A stretch of DNA of 64,000 nucleotides from Paenibacillus sp. FSL A5-0031 (GCF_001956295.1 NZ_MRTD01000001.1:558001-622000); one strand, 5' to 3'; positions 1 to 8,519 are shown, counted from the first letter of the stretch. Notes: generated by a model not told the origin, from the letters alone. Numbers and translations are program-made.

Positions 1-91
1 AGACCCGAAGTGGTCGGACGGTGTTCGTTCGATTTTCGCCAAAATCATTGCCTATATGGAGAAGCCGGCTATTAACACCGACCTTCCGTGA
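1..91 (+). CDS. C-terminal fragment of an unidentified protein
   Basis: The reading frame entered at base 2 stays open for 29 codons and ends at the TGA at 89-91. It is followed directly by a strong terminator, as expected for the 3' end of a real gene. The visible tail (…GVRSIFAKIIAYMEKP…) is not enough to name a family. The rest of the gene lies upstream of the window. Confidence 0.55.
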   Translation, partial: DPKWSDGVRSIFAKIIAYMEKPAINTDLP

Positions 92-133
92 ACCCAATTG
101 GGACAACTCTCCCACTTGGGTTTGCTTTTTTTT
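91..133 (+). terminator. Rho-independent terminator
   Basis: AACCCAA and TGGGA pair with TCCCA and TTGGGTT around a short loop, followed by a T-rich run at 124-133. It closes the partial gene at the left edge and separates it from topB. Confidence 0.8.
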
Positions 134-293
134 ATGGAGAAATTTCAAACTTGATATGGGGAAAAACATTTCTTTTTTTCTCGGAAATCTGTAAAATGTT
201 CTAGTGGCTGTACAGTGCGAAACGTTTATTGCTAATTGTGGAGAGCGATAGGCGTTAGACTTTCGAAAAGCTTAATGAAGGAGCGATAATCTT

Positions 294-2552
294 TTGAAGA
301 CACTAATCATTGCGGAAAAACCTGATATGGGACGAAATATAGCAGCCGCAATCGATCCTAAAGCAAAAAATCACCGTTCCTACATAGAAGGCGAGCATTA
401 TATTATTACGTGGGCGATCGGTCATTTAATCGGTCTTGCAGAGCCTGATGCCTATGATGATCGTTACAAAAAGTGGAATATTAATGATCTTCCCATCATA
501 CCGACACAGTTCAAGCTCGTACCGAACAAAAAAACAATCGATCAGCTTAAGGTTATCGGTGATCTGGCAAAACGCAGTAATTTACTTGTCAACTCTTGTG
601 ATGCCGGGCGAGAAGGGCAATATATTTTTTCCCTTATCCAGCGTCATCTTAAGTTAAACCAACCCGTTAAGCGGCTCTGGATTTCAGACCTTACACCAGA
701 GACGATTCGAAAAGGGTTCGAGGAATTGAAAGAGGGCGCCGAATATGAGAATTTGACCCGCGCGGCAACAGCAAGAAGCGAGGCGGATTGGCTGATCGGC
801 ATGAACGGTTCACGTGCTTTTACAACGAAGCATAATGTGCTGCTATCGGTTGGCAGAGTTCAGACGCCAGTGCTTGCCCTTATATATGATCGGCAGAAGC
901 AAATTGAAGCGTTCTCCTCTTTGAAATTTTTTGAACTGGAAGGACACTTCACACAGGATGAAATGACGTACCGCGGCATGTGGCAGGCCGAGAGAATGAC
1001 AGATCAAGCAAAAGTTGAGGCCGTTGCGGCAAAGGTTAAAGGCAAGGCGGGACGAATTGCGTCTTATGAAGTTAAGGATACGAAGGAGTATCCGTTTAAG
1101 CTATACGATCTTACTCTTTTGCAGAGGGAAGCCAATGGCAAATATGCTTTTTCTGCGAAAAAAACGTTGGATACAGCACAGGCTTTGTACGAGAAGCATA
1201 AAGTTATTTCTTATCCGAGAACAAACTCAAATTACGTGACTGAGCAGAACATTCCTGAAATGCACAAAACGTTGAATGCACTTCAAGGTACCGCCTATGA
1301 TGATCTCGTCAAAGGGGCTAATCGGAGCCTTGTACATAAGGGAAATAAATTTATTTGCAACCCAACTAAGGTTGAGGATCACCATGCCATTTTGCCAACG
1401 AATCGTAAAGCAAATGGACTTAGCCCTGATGAGCAAAAGCTGTATGATTTGATCGTGCGAAGGTTTTTGTCGCAATTTTATCCAGCTGCTGAATATAAGG
1501 TACACACCGTCTTGACTGAGGTAGAAAACGAAATGTTCAAAACGACGGTTAAGGAGCTTCTTAGCTTAGGATGGAAGGTCATCTATGCTGACCAGAAGAA
1601 GGAGAAGGCAAAACCTTCAGCCAAAAGCAAGGATAAGGAAGAAGCAGAGGACGAAGAAATTGAAGTAAATGAACCGTTCTCCATATCAGCAGATGCAGGG
1701 ATTATCTGTTCGGATGCCATTGTGAAAGAGAAGGACACACAGCCTCCCAAGCATTACACGGAGGGTACACTGCTTAAAGCAATGGAGAGCGCAGGCAAAC
1801 AAATTGAGGACGAGGATGTCCGAGATGCAATGAAAGATTCAGGATTAGGTACACCAGCTACGCGCGCAGCTACGATTGAGCGGCTGAAAAACGTTGGTTA
1901 TGTGGAAATGCAGGGCAAAAAAATACAAGTTACACAAAAAGGACGAACGGCAATTGAGCTGATTCGTGGTGCTGGTATTGATTTGCTTACCTCTCCTGAG
2001 ATGACGGGGTTGTGGGAGCGACGATTGAACGAGATATCCAGAGGAACAGCTTCGGATGGACAATTCATGGAAAATGTAAAAAAATTCGCGACGATGATCG
2101 TGGACAAGGTTCGCGTTCAATCACGAGCCGCCAAAACATCATTTGAGAGTGAAGCTCCTGCTTCCGGCAAGGGCTCTGGCGGGAAGTCAGGTACAGCGAC
2201 TCGCACCCGTACAGCCTCAACTAAAACGGCTGGAGCGGCAAAAAAAGCGGCATCAGCTGCTTCTACTGTATCAGGCAGCCCGACTGTTATTGCCACTTGT
2301 CCAAGGCCAGGCTGCGGCGGTTCCATCTTTATGGGGCGCAAAGGCTATGGCTGTTCTCACTATAAGGAAGGTTGTAAATTCGTTATATGGAAAGAAAGCT
2401 TTGGCAGGAATTTGACGGATACCCAGGTGAAAGCTTTAGTCGAGAAGGGGAAGACGACTAAGCTGAAGCTTGAGCTTCCGGATGGTACGCCTGGAGAAGG
2501 AAAAATAGTGCTTAGAAATGTGGATACCGGAGAACTGGCAATCGAACAGTAG
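294..2552 (+). CDS. topB: DNA topoisomerase III (type IA)
   Basis: This type IA topoisomerase makes a transient single-strand break and relaxes or decatenates DNA in the cytoplasm. The TOPRIM domain occupies about residues 1-135, with the metal-site region DAGREG at 103-108. The core follows, with the catalytic tyrosine Tyr307 in SYPRT. A low-complexity Ala/Ser/Lys linker near 620-665 leads to a C-terminal Cys-rich zinc-ribbon-like segment (CPRPGCGG…CSHYKEGC). At 752 aa it is the usual length for Bacillota TopB. The start is a TTG with AAGGAG at 278-283. The gene stands alone between two terminators. Family assignment is secure; in-cell role is by analogy. Confidence 0.95.
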   Translation: MKTLIIAEKPDMGRNIAAAIDPKAKNHRSYIEGEHYIITWAIGHLIGLAEPDAYDDRYKKWNINDLPIIPTQFKLVPNKKTIDQLKVIGDLAKRSNLLVNSCDAGREGQYIFSLIQRHLKLNQPVKRLWISDLTPETIRKGFEELKEGAEYENLTRAATARSEADWLIGMNGSRAFTTKHNVLLSVGRVQTPVLALIYDRQKQIEAFSSLKFFELEGHFTQDEMTYRGMWQAERMTDQAKVEAVAAKVKGKAGRIASYEVKDTKEYPFKLYDLTLLQREANGKYAFSAKKTLDTAQALYEKHKVISYPRTNSNYVTEQNIPEMHKTLNALQGTAYDDLVKGANRSLVHKGNKFICNPTKVEDHHAILPTNRKANGLSPDEQKLYDLIVRRFLSQFYPAAEYKVHTVLTEVENEMFKTTVKELLSLGWKVIYADQKKEKAKPSAKSKDKEEAEDEEIEVNEPFSISADAGIICSDAIVKEKDTQPPKHYTEGTLLKAMESAGKQIEDEDVRDAMKDSGLGTPATRAATIERLKNVGYVEMQGKKIQVTQKGRTAIELIRGAGIDLLTSPEMTGLWERRLNEISRGTASDGQFMENVKKFATMIVDKVRVQSRAAKTSFESEAPASGKGSGGKSGTATRTRTASTKTAGAAKKAASAASTVSGSPTVIATCPRPGCGGSIFMGRKGYGCSHYKEGCKFVIWKESFGRNLTDTQVKALVEKGKTTKLKLELPDGTPGEGKIVLRNVDTGELAIEQ

Positions 2553-2576
2553 AGGCCATTTTTCTCACATAGAAAA

Positions 2577-2625
2577 TACCCGAATTCGTCAGAAGCATCA
2601 AGGGACGAATTCGGGTTTATTTGTT
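2577..2625. terminator. Bidirectional terminator between topB and the HAD gene
   Basis: A 12-13 bp stem, ACCCGAATTCGTC pairing with GACGAATTCGGGT, is followed by TTTATTTGTTTTT on the + strand. It sits between convergent genes and probably serves both. Confidence 0.8.
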
Positions 2626-2637
2626 TTTGTTATTCCA

Positions 2638-3372
2638 TTATCGATTAACGTACCCATGAATTGCGCCTGGGACATCCTTTAGATGATCCAAGGTTAAAAA
2701 AGCACCTTTTGGTTCCACTTCAATCTGAATGATGTTATATTCCCATTCGGTTATCGCACGCATATGAATAGCGTGAATACCTGCTGTTAATGCAGGAACA
2801 ACATCGGTTCGAATGGAATTGCCAACCATCCACGTACTGTTGCGATCGAAGACACCATTGGACAAAATGGTTTCTAATGCGTCGCTATTTTTGACACGGC
2901 GAATGTAGATGCGGGAATCGAAATAACGCTCCAAGTTTAATTTCTCAATCTTGCGTCGTTGAATAGGCATCTCGCCCCCCGTATAGAGATGAAGCTCATG
3001 GCCGGCCTCCGCTAGTGAGAACAAGGTTTGTTCCATATTTGGATACGGCTCGGTATCGTGCTCATATACGCTTAAGCCAAGCTTCCATAGAAAGTTTTCT
3101 TCGTTTGTTGATCTCTTGCGACCAGTCAAATGAGAGAAGTGAATGTAAGTATCAACAAACGATTGTGGGAAATGCTCGCTTTTAAATCCGAATACGGCTA
3201 CGCCAGCAATATCGATCTCCATTTGCTTGTCTCGGATGGCTTGTATTGAAACGAGGGGAGAGCTGCCGAACCAAGTGGTCATTGCATCAATAAATTGATC
3301 AATGACCAAGTAAAAGTATTTATTGCAGTGAATTAATGTATCGTCGAGGTCAAACATAATTTGTTGCTTCAT
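2638..3372 (-). CDS. HAD-superfamily hydrolase
   Basis: A 244-aa haloacid-dehalogenase-like phosphatase. Motif I is FDLDDT at residues 7-12, with nucleophile Asp8 and general acid Asp10. Motif II is LYTGG, and a motif III/IV-like VGNSIRTD lies near the C-terminus. The long helical insert after motif I suggests a C1-type cap. The ATG is preceded by AAGGAG on the minus strand. It is convergent with topB and monocistronic. Substrate cannot be inferred: the family covers nucleotidases, sugar phosphatases and phosphoglycolate phosphatases. Confidence 0.85.
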   Translation of the reverse strand: MKQQIMFDLDDTLIHCNKYFYLVIDQFIDAMTTWFGSSPLVSIQAIRDKQMEIDIAGVAVFGFKSEHFPQSFVDTYIHFSHLTGRKRSTNEENFLWKLGLSVYEHDTEPYPNMEQTLFSLAEAGHELHLYTGGEMPIQRRKIEKLNLERYFDSRIYIRRVKNSDALETILSNGVFDRNSTWMVGNSIRTDVVPALTAGIHAIHMRAITEWEYNIIQIEVEPKGAFLTLDHLKDVPGAIHGYVNR

Positions 3373-3469
3373 GTATACGATCTCCTTTGCAAAACTTGAA
3401 ACTGTATGATCAATCTACCGCAAGTGGCAGGGTCGAGTCAATGTAGGGTGTAAGAGAGGAACTGCTTTT

Positions 3470-3499
3470 ACATACATATTCAATCATATCGGCATAATG
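3470..3499 (+). promoter_or_regulatory. Possible forespore (sigma-G-like) promoter
   Basis: CATA at 3471-3474 and CATAATG at 3493-3499 are separated by 18 bp. They resemble the sigma-G pattern gHATR-18-CATnHTA. The site lies just upstream of the small basic gene at 3518. The match is short and AT-rich, so this is tentative. Confidence 0.3.
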
Positions 3500-3517
3500 A
3501 TAGTGGAGGTGATTGCA

Positions 3518-3655
3518 ATGGCTATCAACAAAAACGGCAATGGAGAATCTCGTCAAAATCATTCTACCTTGCGTGGACAGTCAGGCAAGCTTAAAACCGA
3601 TAAATTCGCGAAGCGGCCTGCGAGCTTAAACGGTATTAACAAACAGCTCCCTTAA
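3518..3655 (+). CDS. Small basic protein, SASP-like in character
   Basis: A 45-codon ORF too short for standard ORF cut-offs, with an excellent ribosome-binding site (GGAGGT at 3505-3510) and an ATG 8 nt later. The product is hydrophilic, Lys/Arg/Asn/Gln-rich and has no membrane segment or cysteine, like minor small acid-soluble spore proteins. It does not clearly match one I know. A sigma-G-like promoter motif upstream supports a forespore role. The strong ribosome-binding site supports expression; the function is inference. Confidence 0.55.
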   Translation: MAINKNGNGESRQNHSTLRGQSGKLKTDKFAKRPASLNGINKQLP

Positions 3656-3670
3656 TGAAGCAAGTTTTTA

Positions 3671-3714
3671 AAAACACAGAAGGAGAGCTTGAATTGCTTC
3701 AGCTCTCCTTCTAA
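3671..3714 (-). terminator. Terminator for the SOS-type small gene
   Basis: A 12-bp perfect stem (AGAAGGAGAGCT at 3678-3689 with its complement at 3701-3712) has a U-rich run only on the minus-strand side (GTGTTTTT). It therefore terminates the gene at 3721-3945. Confidence 0.7.
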
Positions 3715-3720
3715 TCCATG

Positions 3721-3945
3721 TTATGCATATTTAAGCTGTGAAGCTTTTAATTGATTCTTAATGAAAGCGATACGCCTGCGAACGTAGAAGTCCTTGCTGG
3801 CGCCCTTTAAATCTTTGGGAGTGATCACCTCCTCTGCAACATTATCGATGATAATAAGCCGTCCATCGGCGTAAAACTTAAAAGTTAAGTCGCGTCCAGG
3901 ACGTTCATTCTCTACATATCGGAAATTTTCGCAGATGTTATTCAT
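3721..3945 (-). CDS. Small protein under LexA-like control
   Basis: A 74-aa soluble protein with no recognised domain, rich in charged residues, with no membrane segment or LysM motif. The longer open frame (115 codons from 4068) would begin upstream of the promoter and operators. The ATG at 3945 was chosen because AAGGAGG lies about 10 nt upstream and the promoter elements fall at 4009-4037. Two LexA-like boxes overlap the promoter, so it is probably an SOS gene. SOS-induced small proteins in Bacillota include division inhibitors such as YneA, but this one has no YneA-like transmembrane or LysM region, so no function is assigned. Confidence 0.7.
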   Translation of the reverse strand: MNNICENFRYVENERPGRDLTFKFYADGRLIIIDNVAEEVITPKDLKGASKDFYVRRRIAFIKNQLKASQLKYA

Positions 3946-3987
3946 GGTGATCAGGCCTCCTTCAAAATGTTGAATTCGTCGATCATT

Positions 3988-4037
3988 AGAACGTTTGTTC
4001 TTGTTTTTATTATACCAAACATTTGTTCGTATGGAAA
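3988..4037 (-). promoter_or_regulatory. SigA promoter with two LexA (SOS) boxes
   Basis: Read on the minus strand, TTTCCA (4037-4032) and TATAAT (4014-4009) are 17 bp apart. Box 1, CGAACAAATGTTTG (4029-4016), fills the spacer and matches 13 of 14 positions of the Bacillus SOS box CGAACRNRYGTTYC. Box 2, AGAACAAACGTTCT (4001-3988), covers the expected transcription start and matches 12 of 14. Box centres are 28 bp apart. Confidence 0.75.
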
Positions 4038-4103
4038 CTGTTTTTTGTTTAACGTAAACTAGATTCATAGAAGCAGTTGCTGCAAACAGAAGGAGAGCGG
4101 AAA

Positions 4104-4829
4104 ATGATCAAAGTAAAGAACTTATCCAGACGTATTCCAGGCGGGCCTAAGGTGCTCGATGATATTAGCTTTGAGGCTTATCCTGGTGACTTTATCGCCA
4201 TTAAAGGTGATAGCGGAAGCGGGAAGTCCACACTTCTTCGGTGCCTAGCTTTGCAAGAAAAGTGGAGTGAAGGCTCCTATCAATTTGATGGCAAAGATAT
4301 TTTCAAAGAAGGATTCAAAGGCAAGCTTAAAGTTCGCAGAGAGGTTGCTTATGTGGAAGAAAAACCTTTTCTATTCCCGAACAAGACGGGATTAAAAAAT
4401 GTTATTATCGGTTCAATTTCACAAACGCCTGCTTGGCGGAGATGGACCGGGATGGTACGTAATGATGATTATATGGGTGCAATGGATATGATCGAAAAAC
4501 GCGGCCTGCTTGATAAAGCACATCAGAAGGCGAGCACTCTAAGCGGGGGCGAACGGCAGCGTATGGCTATTGCAAGAGCACTCGTTCATGGCGCTAAAGT
4601 CATTGCAGCCGACGAGCCGGTTTCGGGTCTTGATCCCCATACAGCAGATCAAGTCCTAACTGATTTGAAAGCGCTATGCAAGGAGCAAGGCGTTATTGTG
4701 ATCGCTGTTATGCATCAGGGGGACTGGGCGGAGCGATTTGCTGATCAAATTCTCGGCTTGAAAGACGGTAAACTTGTTCTTAACGTAAGCGGCAGAAGAT
4801 TGACTGAACGCGAGAAGGCACTCCTGTGA
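4104..4829 (+). CDS. ABC transporter ATP-binding protein
   Basis: A 241-aa nucleotide-binding subunit with Walker A (GDSGSGKST), signature LSGGERQRMAIARAL, Walker B ending in AADEP, and a switch histidine in VMHQGDW. The closest flavour is the phosphonate/amino-acid importer ATPases, but no permease or binding protein is adjacent. It may work with a distant partner. The ATG at 4104 is preferred over an upstream TTG (4077) because AAGGAG lies 8 nt before it. Its stop overlaps the GTG start of the GNAT gene, so the two are translationally coupled. It is divergent from the SOS-type gene. Confidence 0.85.
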   Translation: MIKVKNLSRRIPGGPKVLDDISFEAYPGDFIAIKGDSGSGKSTLLRCLALQEKWSEGSYQFDGKDIFKEGFKGKLKVRREVAYVEEKPFLFPNKTGLKNVIIGSISQTPAWRRWTGMVRNDDYMGAMDMIEKRGLLDKAHQKASTLSGGERQRMAIARALVHGAKVIAADEPVSGLDPHTADQVLTDLKALCKEQGVIVIAVMHQGDWAERFADQILGLKDGKLVLNVSGRRLTEREKALL

Positions 4830-5338
4830 ATGAGATCGTACTACGTCTCATAACAGAAGATGAGCTTGACGCTGCTATTAAGCTAGAACAAAAATGCTAT
4901 TCTCCTGAAGCTGCTGCTACCATGGCAGGGTTTCAATTTCGCTATAAGCATTATCGTTCATTTTTTTGGTCAGCTTGGCTCGGCGACCAATTAGTTGGAA
5001 TAACAAACGGCATCCGTACTTCACAGACTGATTGCGGTGATGAGATGAAGGGGAATCAAGCTGATTTTTTTGAGGGGAACAACTTTTGTATCCTTACTAT
5101 CGCAGTTGATGCGCATTATCGCGGGCATGGAATCGGCACGATGTTGCTGAGGAAGCTGATTGAACAATGTAGATCATCACGCATTGAAACCATAATACTG
5201 ATGTGCGAGGAGCATCTGATTCCGTTCTACGAATCGGAGCAATTTGAGCGTAGAGGGGTATCCGCTTCTACGCATGGCGGAATCGTTTGGCATGAGATGA
5301 GACGTGTATTGCATACAATGGAGCATCTTACCGAATAG
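4826..5338 (+). CDS. GNAT-family N-acetyltransferase
   Basis: A 170-aa single-domain acyl-CoA-dependent acetyltransferase. The acetyl-CoA loop is the R-x-x-G-x-G/A-like segment YRGHGIGTMLLRKLIE near residues 99-113, and the strand ILTIAVDAHYRGHG is typical. Substrate is unknown. The GTG start overlaps the stop of the ABC gene by 4 nt. The shared operon suggests a link to a transported or antimicrobial compound, but that is inference. Confidence 0.85.
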   Translation: MNEIVLRLITEDELDAAIKLEQKCYSPEAAATMAGFQFRYKHYRSFFWSAWLGDQLVGITNGIRTSQTDCGDEMKGNQADFFEGNNFCILTIAVDAHYRGHGIGTMLLRKLIEQCRSSRIETIILMCEEHLIPFYESEQFERRGVSASTHGGIVWHEMRRVLHTMEHLTE

Positions 5339-5353
5339 GAAGGTGTCTTTCAT

Positions 5354-5965
5354 ATGTCATTTCAACCGCCAGTCGTTATCCAAACGGCAAAAGCTGATTT
5401 TCCGAAAGCCGAGCTGTCATTGCCTTATGTGAGCGGAGGCAGAACCGAAGCTGCAGATAAAAAGATCAACCATACGATTCATCATACCGTGCAGCAGATG
5501 GTTCATAATCAAGGCTCGCTTGATGATCCGAGAGCGCAGATGCTAGGTTATTTTGAACAGAAAAATAATCAAAAGGATTATCTTAGTCTTTCCTTGTTCA
5601 ATTATGCCTTTACTGGTGGAGCTCATGGCTTGACGCTTCAGCAATCGCTTACTTTTAAGCAATCGACAGGACAAACCTATACGCTGGCCCAGCTGTTTAA
5701 GCCTGGGTCGGATTATGTGGGACGGATAAGCGCTATCGTGAGCGCACAAATCTTGGCAAGAAAGATTGATACGCTGGAGCCTTTCAAATCCATAAGACCT
5801 GACCAGGACTATTACGTAGCGGACCGTTCACTTGTCGTCTATTTCCAGCTATATGAGCTGGCGGCTTATGTGTTTGGATTTCTGTATTTTCCAATATCCG
5901 TCTACGAACTGCAAGATATCATTAATGAAGATGGTCCACTTGGTCCGATGCTGGTTAATGACTAA
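5354..5965 (+). CDS. DUF3298-type (RsiV/PdaC-like) domain protein
   Basis: A 203-aa protein with the hallmarks of the DUF4163/DUF3298 pair found in RsiV-type anti-sigma factors and PdaC deacetylases: an N-terminal part followed by FTGGAHGLT, the TLAQLFKPGSDYV segment and a C-terminal YFPISVYEL. Unlike RsiV it has no transmembrane helix or zinc-finger anti-sigma region, and no signal peptide is evident, so it may be cytoplasmic. The ATG follows GGAAGGTG by about 7 nt. It is third in the operon after the ABC and GNAT genes. Function unknown. Confidence 0.75.
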   Translation: MSFQPPVVIQTAKADFPKAELSLPYVSGGRTEAADKKINHTIHHTVQQMVHNQGSLDDPRAQMLGYFEQKNNQKDYLSLSLFNYAFTGGAHGLTLQQSLTFKQSTGQTYTLAQLFKPGSDYVGRISAIVSAQILARKIDTLEPFKSIRPDQDYYVADRSLVVYFQLYELAAYVFGFLYFPISVYELQDIINEDGPLGPMLVND

Positions 5966-6027
5966 TTCTGAATGAAACCATTTTCTCTTAGCAGTTATTC
6001 AGCCTAAGAACATAAGGAGACGACGCA

Positions 6028-6633
6028 TTGATATATTTTCTCATATTATTCGCAGCAGCATTAATTGTCGCGGTGTCGTTTGTCTTCTTTCACCAACGAA
6101 AAATGGAAAAGGAGCAGCAACGCTCCATCGAAAGGACGCCTGTTTTACCATCCGCGACAGTTACGTCAATATCTACGAATCGAATAGCAGATCAACCCCT
6201 TGCTGAGGCCGCTGCGAAAGCAACTATAAGCTCGATGCCTTATTCAGCAGATATGCTCTATAAGATTTTAGTTGTAGATGATCAACCCGCTATTCGAATG
6301 ATGCTTGTTGAATTGTTTGCTGCGCAGGGAATCGATGTTTATGAAGCTGAAAGCGGCAGTATCGCCTTGGACATTTACGAGAAGCAGAAGCCGAATTGTG
6401 TACTGCTTGATTTGAAAATGCCCGAAATGGATGGGATAGAAATTTTGCGCGGGATAAGAATGCTGTCGCCAGAGGTGCCTGTCATTCTCATAACGGCATA
6501 TGCAGATCCAGACATAATGGAAGAGGCGCTTGCGCTTGGCATTACACATTGTTTTACGAAGCCCTTTGATATCATAGAGCTCAAATCACTCGTTTATGGA
6601 ATACTGGAGCAAAGTTCTAATCAAGCTAATTGA
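6028..6633 (+). CDS. Membrane-anchored Spo0F-like response-regulator receiver
   Basis: A 201-aa protein with an N-terminal transmembrane helix (about residues 2-21), a 55-residue Ser/Thr/Ala-rich linker and a complete receiver domain from about 78. Receiver residues are all present: Asp84/Asp85, phospho-acceptor Asp128 in LLDLKMPEMDG, Thr156 and Lys178 in TKPFD. The domain closely resembles Spo0F (LVVDDQPAIR, KPFDI), the phosphorelay carrier for sporulation. There is no output domain. The start is TTG with AAGGAG 8 nt upstream. Tethering a Spo0F-like receiver to the membrane is unusual. It could be a local phosphate sink or relay. Confidence 0.85.
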   Translation: MIYFLILFAAALIVAVSFVFFHQRKMEKEQQRSIERTPVLPSATVTSISTNRIADQPLAEAAAKATISSMPYSADMLYKILVVDDQPAIRMMLVELFAAQGIDVYEAESGSIALDIYEKQKPNCVLLDLKMPEMDGIEILRGIRMLSPEVPVILITAYADPDIMEEALALGITHCFTKPFDIIELKSLVYGILEQSSNQAN

Positions 6634-6652
6634 AAAAAATAGAAATCAATCG

Positions 6653-6682
6653 ACTCGCATCTTGATGGATGCGGGTTTTTGT
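6653..6682 (+). terminator. Rho-independent terminator
   Basis: CTCGCATC (6654-6661) pairs with GATGCGGG (6668-6675), followed by five T residues. It ends the receiver transcript. Confidence 0.8.
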
Positions 6683-6756
6683 TATGCGCTTTAATCATTC
6701 TTCCTTTTGCATGTGACATCCAAACCACTCATACAGTTACGTAGGAGGGTGATTGG

Positions 6757-8370
6757 ATGATTTTAATGCTAGCGGGATTATTATTATTTGCGATTGTCAT
6801 TGCCGTGATTATTGCCATTGCGTTTAAAGCGCAACAGTCCATTTCATTATCTAAGCATCAGAATCTAATTGGTTATGGCTTGCAGGCGCAGTTGCTGCAG
6901 GACAAACATGATTTGCATCGTTATGGTTTAGCGCAGCAGCTTAGACGGCGGTTCGGCGGGTTATCGTCATTTGGTTTATCATTTAATGTGCTCGCTCTGA
7001 TTGGAAGCTCAGCTTTTTTGTTTGGGCCAGCGATCGGAGAGGGGGGACCGTCGGTTATTGGATTTGGTTTGCCTATAATCGCTTTATTTGCACTTATTTT
7101 AAGTGCATCTCTCGCAGAACTCTCATCTGTGACACCGACTGCAGGCGGGATTTATCATACGGCATCCTCATTAGGCGGGCGCTCATGGGGAGTGCGAGCA
7201 GGCTGGCTTCAAGCAGCTGGACATTTAGCTATGCTTACGCTGCTAAACTGCGCATGTGCAGCTTTACTGGACGGTTTGATGTCCGCTCGAATTGGTTATC
7301 AAACCTCGGATTTCACTTTTTGGTGTGTCGTTGCAGTGCTGACTGCTTCCCAAGGTGCTGTGAACCACTTTGGAAACCGGATGTTAAGCAAGCTGCAAGC
7401 AGGCGGCGTTATACTGCAAGTATTTATTGCTTTATTCATTATTGCTGGGCTTGCTTGGCTTGCATGGCCAGGCAGCTATTCTCCTGTATTGATGTATCAA
7501 TTTCAAAATGCAGAGTGGAATGGTACCGTGCAAGCGGGATCATTCGTCAGCGGTACGCTCCTTTTGTTAAAGCTATTTATTGGCATGGAGGGCTCAAGCC
7601 AAGGCTCGGAAGAAACAATTGATCCTCGTGTACGAGCACCTTGGTCGATTTTTTTATCTACTGCTTACACATTTGTTATTGGTTTTGTACTTATGAGCTT
7701 TATGCTTATATCCATTCCATTGTCTAACGGACCAAGCTGGTTGGGAACGTATCTACATACGGCAGCTGCTGGCTGGGGCGGCACCAGTATAATCATTATT
7801 TTTGTCATTCAATCATTATGGAGCAGCGGACTGCAGACGATGACAGTATGCTCGCGGATTGTATACAGCTTAGCGCGTGATGGCGCCATGCCGCTGAGCC
7901 AACGGTGGTCTAACGTGTCGGAGCGGCATCAGACGCCCATTCCTGCCGTCTGGTTGTGTGCGGTCATTTCACTAACTATTCTTCTCATTGCTTTTTTCAG
8001 CTATAGAGAAGATACAATCATTTTTCTTCTAACTGCAGCGATAATATGTTTAAATCTATCTTATGCCATACCGATTGCCTGGAAAATAAAACAGGGGAAG
8101 AACCATACACGGTTGCATGCATCACCGTGGCATTTGGGCAGCTGGAGTATTCCAATCCATGTGGTTTCTATAGCTTGGCTGCTCATAACAACGATATTGG
8201 CTGCTATATTCATCGATTATCGAGGCTCAATTGCAGCTTTTATCATCCTTACTTTAATCTTTTTCATGGAGCTAAGGTATCGGCAAAAACATGAGATGAG
8301 CCTGCAGAGCAGAGTTAATCGTTCGCGCAAGGAGCTTTATTTTATGGAAAGAAAGTTTCCTTTAAATTAA
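6757..8370 (+). CDS. APC-superfamily amino acid/polyamine permease
   Basis: A 537-aa polytopic membrane protein. After an extra N-terminal transmembrane helix (residues 2-24) and a basic cytoplasmic stretch, the APC core begins near residue 68 (GLSSFGLSF), with the unwound helix-1 motif around GPAIGEGG and about 12 predicted helices. The conserved helix 6-8 region GSSQGSEETIDPRVRAPW is similar to eukaryotic-like GABA/choline permeases and bacterial relatives. ATG with AGGAGGG upstream. Substrate unknown. Monocistronic between a terminator and a 268-bp gap. Confidence 0.85.
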   Translation: MILMLAGLLLFAIVIAVIIAIAFKAQQSISLSKHQNLIGYGLQAQLLQDKHDLHRYGLAQQLRRRFGGLSSFGLSFNVLALIGSSAFLFGPAIGEGGPSVIGFGLPIIALFALILSASLAELSSVTPTAGGIYHTASSLGGRSWGVRAGWLQAAGHLAMLTLLNCACAALLDGLMSARIGYQTSDFTFWCVVAVLTASQGAVNHFGNRMLSKLQAGGVILQVFIALFIIAGLAWLAWPGSYSPVLMYQFQNAEWNGTVQAGSFVSGTLLLLKLFIGMEGSSQGSEETIDPRVRAPWSIFLSTAYTFVIGFVLMSFMLISIPLSNGPSWLGTYLHTAAAGWGGTSIIIIFVIQSLWSSGLQTMTVCSRIVYSLARDGAMPLSQRWSNVSERHQTPIPAVWLCAVISLTILLIAFFSYREDTIIFLLTAAIICLNLSYAIPIAWKIKQGKNHTRLHASPWHLGSWSIPIHVVSIAWLLITTILAAIFIDYRGSIAAFIILTLIFFMELRYRQKHEMSLQSRVNRSRKELYFMERKFPLN

Positions 8371-8478
8371 TCTGTTGATCGATGCTGCGGGAAATAATGA
8401 TATGCTCATTCAGGAAATAGTCGGACTATTTAAAAAACATTTCCCGGGGAAACGCAATAAGTAACAGAAAAGAGAGGT

Positions 8479-8519
8479 TTTCGACAGCCAGTGGCTAACG
8501 CAAGTAGAATGTGTCGAAA
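8479..8519 (+). other. Unassigned inverted repeat in the 8371-8638 gap
   Basis: TTTCGACA (8479-8486) and TGTCGAAA (8512-8519) are perfect complements. A smaller GCCA…TGGC hairpin lies inside, and AACGC (inside) can pair with GCGTT just outside, giving a compact possible RNA fold. No U-tract follows and I recognise no riboswitch class. The rest of the gap holds only the promoter at 8572. Confidence 0.35.

Noticed and set aside
9..75. Alternative frame at the left edge ending at the TAA at 73-75
   Set aside because: The frame ending at the TGA at 89-91 runs directly into the terminator and has more protein-like composition.
8375..8464. A 29-codon open frame (TTG start) after the APC permease with coding-like composition
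   Set aside because: No ribosome-binding site, short length and no supporting context. It could be a gene remnant, but nothing in the sequence proves it.
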